Positions 1 to 7,586 of a stretch of DNA of 54,524 nt are shown in pieces. Under the pieces are notes generated by a model. It saw nothing but the letters and a program-made list of their open reading frames with translations. It searched no databases and was not told the DNA's origin. The first letter of the stretch is position 1. Each line of letters begins with the position of its first letter. The DNA is taken from positions 1 through 54,524 of the forward strand of contig CAZARI010000019.1 of assembly GCA_964487545.1 (NCBI GenBank), written 5' to 3'. Position numbers and translations under genes: made by a program. Source of the DNA: SKUL01 sp964487545 (GTDB taxonomy: Bacteria; Bacteroidota; Bacteroidia; Flavobacteriales_D; SKUL01).

Positions 1-11
1 AATTTGTTATT

Positions 12-44
12 GTGAAGGAGCGCTGATGCGCTCCTTCACTTTTT
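12..44 (+). terminator. Rho-independent terminator of an upstream, off-window gene
   Basis: A perfect 12-bp inverted repeat (12-23 with 28-39, loop TGAT) is followed directly by TTTTT. The T-run lies on the plus-strand side only, so it should end a plus-strand transcript coming from before the window. It also insulates the sensor kinase gene that starts at 69. Confidence 0.8.
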
Positions 45-68
45 AACCTTCTCAATAAAAAACGAGCT

Positions 69-1985
69 ATGTCCCTTTCCTTTATCAGGTTCGTCATACT
101 CAGCTTCGCGTGTATATTGGTTGCTATTTCTACGCGCATCATCGCACAAAGTCCATCTATTCCTCCAGATAGCCTAAAACAGATTGCCCGTTTTAGCGAC
201 AATCCGGCAGAACAAGCTCAGGCCTTTAATTTTCTGTCGCAGATCTTCAGCAACACATCCTTAGACAGCTCATTGATGTTCAGCCATAAAGCTTTGTCGC
301 TGGTGCATCAATACCAACTCGATTCCCTCCAATCAGATGTTTACAACACCCTGGCCATTATCTATATCAAGCGCGGGCAACCCGATATGGGGTTCATCTA
401 TCTCGACTCGGTGATTGTAGTGGGAGAAGCACAGCAAAATGCGTCAGCTCAACTTTCGGCCAACATCAACCTGGCTGCCCTGTACTATCAAACGGGCGAT
501 TATAGCAATGCCCTTTTACACAACCTACAAGCATTGAAAATAGCCGAGCAAGAAAAGGACACCCTCGGTATTGCCTCAACTCACTTAAATATTTGCGGCA
601 TTTATTTCATCCAAAAAGAATTTGAAAAAGGCCGGGAAAGTGCGCTAAAATCGTTGAGCCTATACCGGACATTGAACAATCCATTTAGAATTTCACAGGC
701 CTTGATCAATCTGGGCGCTATCCATATCGAATTGGACAAAATGGGTGAAGTAGAAAAATATGCCAACGAAGCGCTTTCCATTGCCACTGAAATCGGTGAT
801 TTAGAAACCCAAGGAGATGCACTGAGGCAATTGGCAAAACATGCCAGCAAAAATGAAAAGTATCAGCAGTCGCTGGATTACTACACCCAATCGCTTGAGT
901 TGCTTGAAATGGTAGGGACCCAGATGAAAATCACTGAGGTCAAATTGAGTCTTGCGCAAACCTTTCAACAATTGGGACAACTCGACGCATCGCAAAAGTT
1001 ATTTGAATCGGTGGTCACAAAGGCTGTTCAAATCAATGCCCGACATCTTAAACGCGACGCACTGGAAGGACTCATGAAAATCAGTGCTAACAAAAGAAAC
1101 TATCAGGACGCTTGGGATTATAGTCAGCAGTATATCGCCGTGCAGGAATGGTTAATTAACAAAGAAAACCTGCGTCAGATCAACCTGTTAAACCAGCAGT
1201 TTGAATCAGAAAATCAAGCCGCTGCTATTGCTCAATTGAAAGCGGAAAATGAACTGCAAAGTGTGCTCATCAGTCAAAAGGAAACCGATGTTAGGTATCG
1301 AAATGTGTTGTTGGTGTTATTGGCTTTGGTGTTGGTTTTGGTGCTGATCATCTCCTACTTCATCCGCAGGCAAAATCAGCTAAAATTGCAGAAAAAATCT
1401 ACTGAACTGGAACACCGCGCGTTGCGCAACCAAATGAACCCCCATTTTATATTTAACTGCCTCAATAGCATACAGCGTCTTTACATTGAAGATAAACGCG
1501 CAGAAGCCAACGATTATATGGGTGATTTCGCAGATCTGCTTCGCAAAATTCTCGATAACAGCAACAAACAAGCCATCAGTCTGCACGAAGAGTTGGCCAC
1601 TTTACAACTGTACCTCGAACTTGAAAAAGTGCGCTGTCCAAACGCCATTTCCTATGAAATCATTGTAGATAACCAGATTGATCCTCACCAACTTAACATT
1701 CCGCCGCTCATTTTACAACCCTTTGTTGAAAACGCCATTTGGCACGGCATTCTTCCCAATAATAAGCCCGGCATCATCCGAATTGAGATTGTCCCCGCAA
1801 AAAAGGGGTATCGGTTTTTAATTGAGGACAACGGGATAGGCATTCAAGGCACAAGCCAGCGCCAAAACAATCGCGAATCACACGGAATACGAATTACAAC
1901 CCAGCGCATTGGCCGGTCGGTGTCCATTGATCCGATAGCAGCTGGCGGAACACGTGTAGCGTTTACCCTAAATGCAGTGATATGA
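69..1985 (+). CDS. TPR-containing LytS/YehU-type sensor histidine kinase
   Basis: This 638-residue protein begins with a signal peptide or membrane anchor (residues 1-26, ending near IIAQ). It continues with tetratricopeptide-type helical repeats over about residues 45-350, a short coiled coil, and one transmembrane segment at about 412-431. The kinase core is of the His_kinase/LytS type: the phospho-acceptor lies in NPHFIFN (His459), the N-box is ENAIWHG (about 554-560), and a G1 loop reads EDNGIG. The TPR sensor region is therefore predicted to be periplasmic. The stop overlaps the start of the next gene (ATGA), so sensor and regulator form a coupled two-gene operon. The signal sensed cannot be read from sequence. 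Confidence 0.93.
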   Translation: MSLSFIRFVILSFACILVAISTRIIAQSPSIPPDSLKQIARFSDNPAEQAQAFNFLSQIFSNTSLDSSLMFSHKALSLVHQYQLDSLQSDVYNTLAIIYIKRGQPDMGFIYLDSVIVVGEAQQNASAQLSANINLAALYYQTGDYSNALLHNLQALKIAEQEKDTLGIASTHLNICGIYFIQKEFEKGRESALKSLSLYRTLNNPFRISQALINLGAIHIELDKMGEVEKYANEALSIATEIGDLETQGDALRQLAKHASKNEKYQQSLDYYTQSLELLEMVGTQMKITEVKLSLAQTFQQLGQLDASQKLFESVVTKAVQINARHLKRDALEGLMKISANKRNYQDAWDYSQQYIAVQEWLINKENLRQINLLNQQFESENQAAAIAQLKAENELQSVLISQKETDVRYRNVLLVLLALVLVLVLIISYFIRRQNQLKLQKKSTELEHRALRNQMNPHFIFNCLNSIQRLYIEDKRAEANDYMGDFADLLRKILDNSNKQAISLHEELATLQLYLELEKVRCPNAISYEIIVDNQIDPHQLNIPPLILQPFVENAIWHGILPNNKPGIIRIEIVPAKKGYRFLIEDNGIGIQGTSQRQNNRESHGIRITTQRIGRSVSIDPIAAGGTRVAFTLNAVI

Positions 1986-2734
1986 TAAAAGCCGTAATCA
2001 TCGATGACGAAAATGACGCGCGTTTTTTGATTCGCAACCTGATTGAGGAACATTTCTCAGCAGAATTAAACATTGCGGAAGAGGCCGCAAATATCCCTGA
2101 TGCCGTGGACGCCATAAAAAACCATCAACCCGATGTGGTGTTTCTCGATATTCAATTGCGCGACGGAACGGGATTCGATATTCTGAATGCGCTGGAGAAC
2201 AAAAATTTCGAAATCATTCTCGTTACTGCCTACAATCAATTTGCAGTGAAAGCATTTAAATTCAGCGCGCTGGGCTACTTAATGAAACCCATCAAAATTC
2301 GGGAAATGAAGCAGGTTGTCGATCAACTTACCAAACGAATATCGTTGTTAAAATCCAGTTCAGAAAAGCGCCTAAAGGTTCTGGTAGACAGTTTCGGCCA
2401 CAACCGACAAATCAATAAACTGGTCATCTCGCACCAGTCGGGATTCGATGTGATACCGCTCAACGAAATGGTTTGGCTTGATGGCGACGCCAACTACACA
2501 CACATACACCTGATTGATGGCAAGCGCATTACTGCTTCACGATCTTTAGGTCAGTATGAAGATTTGCTGGTTGAATTTGGCTTTTTCAGAATTCACCAAA
2601 GCACCATCATTAACCTGAGCCATGTGCGCTCCTACCAACGGGAAGGTGGTGGATACATCGACCTAGCCGACGGTCACCAGGCCAAGTTGAGCCGACACCG
2701 AAAAGCAGACTTTATGCAGCGGTTTTTGAAGTGA
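1982..2734 (+). CDS. LytTR-family response regulator
   Basis: The 250-residue protein has an N-terminal receiver domain with the acidic pocket IIDDEND and phospho-acceptor Asp56 in VVFLDIQ. A LytTR DNA-binding domain covers about residues 150-248, with the typical core YTHIHLIDGK followed by RIHQSTIINL. It overlaps the kinase gene by 4 bp (ATGA) and is its obvious partner: the kinase phosphorylates Asp56 and the LytTR domain then binds promoter DNA. Members of this family usually control envelope or uptake genes; the targets here are unknown. Confidence 0.94.
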   Translation: MIKAVIIDDENDARFLIRNLIEEHFSAELNIAEEAANIPDAVDAIKNHQPDVVFLDIQLRDGTGFDILNALENKNFEIILVTAYNQFAVKAFKFSALGYLMKPIKIREMKQVVDQLTKRISLLKSSSEKRLKVLVDSFGHNRQINKLVISHQSGFDVIPLNEMVWLDGDANYTHIHLIDGKRITASRSLGQYEDLLVEFGFFRIHQSTIINLSHVRSYQREGGGYIDLADGHQAKLSRHRKADFMQRFLK

Positions 2735-2754
2735 GCAATAGCGACAAGATTGAC

Positions 2755-3129
2755 TTACTGTTTCGCTTCAATAATCAGAAAAACCGCCGTGCTATCGCCG
2801 ATGTTCAACACTTCGTGGGTAGAGATTTCGTCCTTGTGGAAATGGCTTCCGGAGGGCACATCCACTTCGCGCACACCCTCATCGCTGGTCATTCTAAACC
2901 GGCTGCCTTTCACCGTATAGCCAAAATGGGGCTGGTGATAGTGCTCTTCATGTCCCACACCCGGCGGAAAGGTGCAACGCAAAATTCGTTGACGGTCATT
3001 TTCAAAAATCACTTCACAAATCTGCTGTCCCTTCCACCCCGCTTCGTGCGGATCGGGCAAATCGGGCAATTGAGGTTTTGAAGTACAGGCTCCAAAAACA
3101 ATTAAGAATACAATCAACAATCGGTTCAT
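2755..3129 (-). CDS. Small cupin-domain lipoprotein
   Basis: The frame is open from 3165, but the start at 3129 is chosen because it gives a clean lipoprotein signal MNRLLIVFLIVFGAC with the lipobox cysteine at residue 15; the 12 residues upstream are hydrophilic. The mature part is a single cupin-2 fold: a GHEEHYHQPHFG metal-site motif, then a second conserved stretch SGSHFHKDEISTHEV. It is likely anchored in the envelope and may bind a metal or small ligand; no enzymatic role can be assigned. The gene converges on the LytTR regulator gene and is followed upstream by a second lipoprotein gene on the same strand. Confidence 0.75.
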   Translation of the reverse strand: MNRLLIVFLIVFGACTSKPQLPDLPDPHEAGWKGQQICEVIFENDRQRILRCTFPPGVGHEEHYHQPHFGYTVKGSRFRMTSDEGVREVDVPSGSHFHKDEISTHEVLNIGDSTAVFLIIEAKQ

Positions 3130-3168
3130 GGCTGGCGAAAATAACAGTTCTTCGTCATTTGCCAACAG

Positions 3169-3912
3169 CTAATCAATGCGCACCCGATGCCGGTAAAAAG
3201 TCATGTGTCCTTGTTCATCGGTGGCCGTCACGGCAAAGACATAATCACCCGCAGCGACATTCCACGGCACTTGGGGCTTGCCAAGCCAGTCGAAACTGTA
3301 GTTCGTAAACTCTGGTTCGTTGATTTGCACCTGATCGTAATGCAAGTTTTGCGGACCGCTCAGCGATACGATAAATTGAGCGAGTGCGGAGTTGTCATTG
3401 ACCGAACCATTTATCACCAACGAATCACCTGCCGCAAGGTAAACCACCCCATTTTCGGCTGGTGGCACAAAACTGCTGATATCCACGTGGGGCTGTTCGT
3501 CGGGGTTGTGCAATACAAACTCGGTTGTTCGTGTATCTACATTGCCATTGGCGTCGCCCACCTGAAGCAGCACCTCGTAGCGTCCGGCCAAATCGGCAGT
3601 ACTGGTGGGAATGGAAATGGTTTCTGTAAAGTGCTTGCTATCGATGTCAAAAAAAGGTTGGTAATGCAGTAATTTCTCCACCTGATTCAGCGAAGAGTTG
3701 GAAACATTCTGAATGCGGATCATCACCTCCTGTAATTTTTCATTGTCAGAAACGGTAATTTCAATGGTCAGCGCCTCACCGACAGTGTGGGTTTCTATCT
3801 GCAACTGCCCGTTGATACGGAATACCTCAATCTTTGGATCGGTATTATCCACAGAAAATTTTCCGCAGGACGTAGCTATCAATACGACGGCAATGATGAT
3901 CAAATTTTTCAT
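3169..3912 (-). CDS. DUF4625-like lipoprotein
   Basis: The 247-residue protein starts with a lipoprotein signal peptide ending in IATSC (Cys16). The mature part begins DNTDPKIEVFRING, as in DUF4625-type Bacteroidota lipoproteins. It contains two Ig-like beta-sandwich modules, each with a phrase such as LTIEITVSDNEKLQEV and a conserved acidic turn. The family is uncharacterised and thought to be exported. The gene sits 39 bp upstream of the cupin lipoprotein gene on the same strand, so the two may be co-transcribed. Assignment to DUF4625 is from memory of the family pattern; the lipoprotein call is firmer. Confidence 0.7.
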   Translation of the reverse strand: MKNLIIIAVVLIATSCGKFSVDNTDPKIEVFRINGQLQIETHTVGEALTIEITVSDNEKLQEVMIRIQNVSNSSLNQVEKLLHYQPFFDIDSKHFTETISIPTSTADLAGRYEVLLQVGDANGNVDTRTTEFVLHNPDEQPHVDISSFVPPAENGVVYLAAGDSLVINGSVNDNSALAQFIVSLSGPQNLHYDQVQINEPEFTNYSFDWLGKPQVPWNVAAGDYVFAVTATDEQGHMTFYRHRVRID

Positions 3913-3928
3913 GGTTCAGCAAATTAAC

Positions 3929-3965
3929 GAAAAAAGCGTTGCCCGAACAGTACGGACAACGCTTT
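3929..3965 (-). terminator. Minus-strand Rho-independent terminator
   Basis: A 9-bp perfect stem (3933-3941 with 3957-3965) encloses a loop that can itself pair CCG with CGG. Read on the minus strand the hairpin is followed by six T. It lies about 100 bp downstream of the DUF962 gene and just upstream of the DUF4625 lipoprotein gene, so it should separate those two transcription units. Confidence 0.65.
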
Positions 3966-4067
3966 AACTTACTTCCTGTTAACTGGCGAGTTTTTCATCG
4001 CCGATAACCTCTTTATTTGAATGATTACTTTTAACCAAGCTGGATGATTTACAAATGTACAGGAAGT

Positions 4068-4547
4068 TTAATAAGAAATGCCCGTTTTGCGATAAATGAA
4101 ATGTAAAAGCCACGCGGGACCAATCATCAGAAATTGCAAATCTTTTAAAAAAGAGGGCTTTTTGCCTTCTACCTGATGACCGTAAAACTGACCTACCCAG
4201 GCCATAACAAATATGACCAGATATATCCATCCGGCAAAAGCGGGAAATGTCATATTGACCAATTTAACAGCATAAAGCACAAGCGACGAAAAAATCAACA
4301 TTCCGGCTGTGATGCTAAACGACAAGCGAATAAAAAATATCAATCCGAGAATAATGGCCAGTGTTCCAACATGCACGTAAGGCCCGAAGCTTTCGCCTAC
4401 GCTTTTTGTTAAAACCGGCACCGGAACAAGTGACAGCAATCCGATCAGACTAAAAAAAATCAGCGGCACGCAAATCCAGTGAATGGCTTTGTTGGTTGGG
4501 TTCTGATGACTTTCACCGTAAGCATCGAACCATTGTTGCATGGTCAT
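4068..4547 (-). CDS. DUF962/Mpo1-like membrane protein
   Basis: The 159-residue protein starts MTMQQWFDAYGESHQNPTN and has the family signature of DUF962 (yeast Mpo1/YGL010w): W..Y...HQNPTNK..HW.CVPLIFFS. About four hydrophobic segments follow. In yeast, Mpo1 is an Fe(II)-dependent dioxygenase acting on 2-hydroxy fatty acids; the motif histidines in SHQNPTNKAIHW are present here, so a related lipid-oxidising role is possible but only inferred. A second Met (residue 3) is an equally good start. The gene stands alone between a terminator and the panB/RluA pair on the same strand. Confidence 0.82.
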   Translation of the reverse strand: MTMQQWFDAYGESHQNPTNKAIHWICVPLIFFSLIGLLSLVPVPVLTKSVGESFGPYVHVGTLAIILGLIFFIRLSFSITAGMLIFSSLVLYAVKLVNMTFPAFAGWIYLVIFVMAWVGQFYGHQVEGKKPSFLKDLQFLMIGPAWLLHFIYRKTGISY

Positions 4548-4634
4548 GATGTGTGATTATTGGTTGCTATCGTAAAGTTAGCAAAGCCATCTACATTTTA
4601 TATTTAAGCTGCCAAGATTTTAAATGAGAAGAGG

Positions 4635-5339
4635 CTACTGCTGAGCGGATTCAAAATACTGCCACAGCACATCGTCAGGCGCAGGTGCCACCAATTCCAT
4701 TTCGGTTTTCTTTACCGGGTGAACCAGTTTCAGTTTGCGCGCATGCAAGTGAATGCCCCCGTCGGGATTGGAGCGATCAAATCCGTATTTCAAATCACCT
4801 TTGATGGGACACCCCATATTGGCCAACTGCACCCGAATTTGATGATGTCTCCCTGTTTCGGGACGAATTTCCAGCAGATGATATTCCTTGCTCGAAGCCA
4901 ACAATTCGTAATGCAACCTACACAATTTCGCATCCGGTCGTTGTTTCACGCTGACGTAAGATTTGTTCTGCTTTTGAACTTTGTACAAATTGTTTATTAG
5001 CAAATCGCTTTTCTTTGGCGGGGCATTTTTCACCACTGCCCAATAAACTTTTTCTACCTCGCGGGTGCGAAACATTTCATTCAGGCGGCTCAGCGCTTTG
5101 CTGGTTCGGGCAAAAAGCACCACGCCACTCACAGGACGGTCCAGGCGATGGCTAACACCGAGAAAGACTTCGCCCGGTTTGTTGTATTTGCGTTTGATAT
5201 ACACCTTAACCAGCTCGCTCAGTGGAGTATCACCGGTTTTATCGCCCTGCACAATATCACCCACACGTTTGCACACGGCAATAAGGTGATTGTCCTCATA
5301 AACTACAATCAGATTTTCAGGAGTTGAACGAACCGCCAT
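4635..5339 (-). CDS. RluA-family RNA pseudouridine synthase
   Basis: The 234-residue protein has the RluA/RsuA catalytic motif GVSHRLDRPVSG, with the catalytic aspartate at residue 67, and the later family block LLEIRPETGRHHQIRVQLA. There is no N-terminal S4 domain, so this is the short, single-domain form. It should isomerise specific uridines in rRNA or tRNA; the site cannot be told from sequence. The start codon overlaps the panB stop by one base (TGATG), so the two are translationally coupled despite unrelated functions. Confidence 0.9.
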   Translation of the reverse strand: MAVRSTPENLIVVYEDNHLIAVCKRVGDIVQGDKTGDTPLSELVKVYIKRKYNKPGEVFLGVSHRLDRPVSGVVLFARTSKALSRLNEMFRTREVEKVYWAVVKNAPPKKSDLLINNLYKVQKQNKSYVSVKQRPDAKLCRLHYELLASSKEYHLLEIRPETGRHHQIRVQLANMGCPIKGDLKYGFDRSNPDGGIHLHARKLKLVHPVKKTEMELVAPAPDDVLWQYFESAQQ

Positions 5340-6154
5340 CAGTACTGTTCGCGATCGTTAGGGAAATCTACATTGCGCACATCGGTAACGTAATTTTCGA
5401 TGGCTCCTTTCATTTCTTCATACAGGCTGTGGTATCGGCGCAAAAAGCGCGGGTGAAATTCTTGGTTGATTCCGAGCATGTCGTGCACCACCAGCACCTG
5501 TCCGTCGGTTCCGGCACCTGCACCAATTCCGATGGTTGGAATGTTAATCGACTCCGAAACCTCCTGTGCCAGTCCGGCCGGAATTTTCTCGAGCACCAAT
5601 GAAAAGCAGCCGGTTTCTTCGAGCATTTTGGCATCCTCACGCAACTGCTGCGCTTCGGCTTCTTCCTTGGCACGCACCACGTAGGTCCCGAATTTATAAA
5701 TGCTTTGCGGAGTCAGTCCAAGGTGGCCCATCACCGGAATTCCCGCCGAGAGAATACGCTCAATCGACTCGCGAATTTCGGCACCACCTTCCATTTTAAT
5801 TCCGTGTGCTCCCGATTCCTTCATAATACGAATGGCCGATGAAAGCGCTTCCTTGGAGTTGCCCTGATAGCTACCGAATGGCAAATCGACAATCACCAAC
5901 GCACGCTGAACACCACGCACCACAGAGGCAGCGTGATATATCATCTGGTCGAGGGTGATGGGTAATGTTGTTTCGTGACCTGCCATTACATTCGAGGCCG
6001 AATCACCGACAAGAATCACATCTACACCCGCCTGATCGACAATGCCAGCCATAGAATAATCATAGGCCGTGAGCATGGCGATTTTCTCTTTTTTCAGCTT
6101 CATTTCCTGCAACACATGGGTTGTGACGCGCTTCGCATTACTGTGTACCGACAT
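5339..6154 (-). CDS. panB: 3-methyl-2-oxobutanoate hydroxymethyltransferase
   Basis: PanB transfers a one-carbon unit from 5,10-methylene-THF to 2-oxoisovalerate to make ketopantoate, the first committed step of pantothenate and CoA synthesis. The frame is open to 6190, but the start at 6154 is preferred: it gives the family's usual N-terminus and length (271 residues), and a TACTTTTG promoter element lies at 6184-6177. Metal and substrate motifs are all present: VGDSASNVMAGHETT, VVDLPFGSYQ, IKMEGG, MGHLGLTPQS and the C-terminal IGIGAGAGTDGQVLV. The RluA gene follows with a TGATG overlap. Confidence 0.96.
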   Translation of the reverse strand: MSVHSNAKRVTTHVLQEMKLKKEKIAMLTAYDYSMAGIVDQAGVDVILVGDSASNVMAGHETTLPITLDQMIYHAASVVRGVQRALVIVDLPFGSYQGNSKEALSSAIRIMKESGAHGIKMEGGAEIRESIERILSAGIPVMGHLGLTPQSIYKFGTYVVRAKEEAEAQQLREDAKMLEETGCFSLVLEKIPAGLAQEVSESINIPTIGIGAGAGTDGQVLVVHDMLGINQEFHPRFLRRYHSLYEEMKGAIENYVTDVRNVDFPNDREQY

Positions 6155-6176
6155 TACTTTAAAATTTGGTGAACGA

Positions 6177-6184
6177 CAAAAGTA
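6177..6184 (-). promoter_or_regulatory. TAnnTTTG promoter element for panB
   Basis: Read on the minus strand this is TACTTTTG, an exact match to the Bacteroidota -7 consensus TAnnTTTG, 23 bp upstream of the chosen panB start. No clear -33 TTG is seen at the usual distance. Confidence 0.45.
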
Positions 6185-6291
6185 GCGCAAACTTCACAAA
6201 CGTCATTGCCGAGAGATGAGAACAACCTGCCATTCGCGGACTGGACTTCAACCATTGATAAATATTCAGAAATCCGCTTATACAAAAGCAC

Positions 6292-6299
6292 TAACTTTG
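6292..6299 (+). promoter_or_regulatory. TAnnTTTG promoter element for the 6318 lipoprotein gene
   Basis: TAACTTTG matches the Bacteroidota -7 consensus exactly and ends 19 bp before the chosen start at 6318. This also argues against the longer open frame starting at 6216, which would lie upstream of the promoter. Confidence 0.55.
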
Positions 6300-6317
6300 C
6301 CTATCCAAAATAAAAAT

Positions 6318-7412
6318 ATGCGATTCAAAACCATTTTCGCTGCGGTTGTTGCCGCAATAGCTCTGTCCGGTTGCAAAACAGATGTTGATCTCAACGCGCC
6401 TTATCAGGAATTTACCACGATTTACGGTTTGCTCGACTTGAGTGCCGATACCCAAGTGGTACGCGTTAACAAGTCATTTTTGGGCTCAGGCAGTGCCTAT
6501 GATTTTGCAGCGATCAAAGACAGCAGCGAATATCATCCCGATGAGGTTGAAGTATTTATCGAATTCGGAAACCATTCGGTGCAGCTCGAGCCGCACCTCC
6601 TTAACCGCGAACCGGGTTCCTTTTACGACCAGGATGTGCTGGTATATATCACCACCGAAAACCTGGCACTCGACAACTCTGGGATTCCAATTTCAAATGT
6701 AAACGAGTACAATACGCTACCTACCGAGTACAAGCTGATTGTGAAGGTCAAAGGCAAAACCATCACCGGTGTAACCCATCCTGTTTATCTGCGAAACGTT
6801 GGAAATTTAGATAAACCCAACCCAAATGTTCCTTTAAACTGGGGGGGCATTACAGTCGATGGCGAAGATAATTTTATCACCAGCTACGTAGAAAAAGCAA
6901 CGATGCCAAATGGTCATCTATACGAGGCTTCAGTTGTTTTTAACTATACCGACTACTACACCGGAAATTCCGAAGGCCATGCCAAGAGCGTGGTGTATAA
7001 GTTGGGCCGTCAGAGTGCCCAAACCGGATCGGTCCAGTTTCAATACAGTCCCGAAGCACTATTTAATCAGGTGATCAACGAGCTTAACTGCACCAATGTG
7101 GCCTACCGAACTGTTCAGCCTGCCGAATTTCGGATGACGGTTGCCGGTGAAGACCTGGCGCGCTATATCTCCATCAACAATCCGGTGACGGGAATCGTTA
7201 CCGAGCGCCCAGAATACAGTAATGTGGAAGGTGAAAATGCCATCGGTCTTTTTTCGAGCCGCTTTACCTCCTCTATTTTAAAAGCCATAGAAAGTACTAC
7301 TCGAGAACTGATTATGGATGGTGCCCTGATGGGGCAGTTCTGCTTCTGCGACCCCAATAGCATTTCATACACCTGCCCCGAAATCGACTCGACCTGCAAC
7401 TGCGGAGGTTGA
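6318..7412 (+). CDS. Exported lipoprotein, remotely DUF4249-like
   Basis: The 364-residue protein is read from 6318 because this start gives a clean lipoprotein signal (MRFKTIFAAVVAAIALSGC, Cys19) and sits just downstream of a TAnnTTTG element. The mature N-terminus, CKTDVDLNAPYQEFTTIYGLL, has the layout of DUF4249 lipoproteins (acidic start, then a beta-rich domain), but similarity is weak by eye. The tail is unusual: it carries a cysteine-rich end, FCFCDPNSISYTCPEIDSTCNC, which may form disulfides. Unlike the DUF4249 gene at 29287 it has no TonB receptor gene beside it. The function is unknown; an outer-membrane or surface location is inferred. Confidence 0.7.
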   Translation: MRFKTIFAAVVAAIALSGCKTDVDLNAPYQEFTTIYGLLDLSADTQVVRVNKSFLGSGSAYDFAAIKDSSEYHPDEVEVFIEFGNHSVQLEPHLLNREPGSFYDQDVLVYITTENLALDNSGIPISNVNEYNTLPTEYKLIVKVKGKTITGVTHPVYLRNVGNLDKPNPNVPLNWGGITVDGEDNFITSYVEKATMPNGHLYEASVVFNYTDYYTGNSEGHAKSVVYKLGRQSAQTGSVQFQYSPEALFNQVINELNCTNVAYRTVQPAEFRMTVAGEDLARYISINNPVTGIVTERPEYSNVEGENAIGLFSSRFTSSILKAIESTTRELIMDGALMGQFCFCDPNSISYTCPEIDSTCNCGG

Positions 7413-7459
7413 TCCCAGAACGCTGACAGGCATCTGCTCAAGACAGGTTTTTTTTTGCC

Positions 7460-7506
7460 ATATTGACGTAATGTCAGGTAGTGTGACATTTCAAAAGTGT
7501 CAATAT
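7460..7506. promoter_or_regulatory. TGTCA-type repeated operator-like array upstream of dnaK
   Basis: The dnaK leader has four half-sites in alternating orientation: TGACG (7464-7468), TGTCA (7472-7476), TGACA (7484-7488) and TGTCA (7498-7502). The whole array is framed by a perfect 8-bp inverted repeat, ATATTGAC (7460-7467) with GTCAATAT (7499-7506). The array lies 81-127 bp before the dnaK start. This looks like a binding site for a dimeric heat-shock or stress regulator; no CIRCE element is seen. Confidence 0.5.
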
Positions 7507-7586
7507 TACACCCATGCTACCCTTTCTGCCACGTGGTACGGATATTGACTCACCGTGCAGCGAATACCAACAGAAAAATTTAAACA

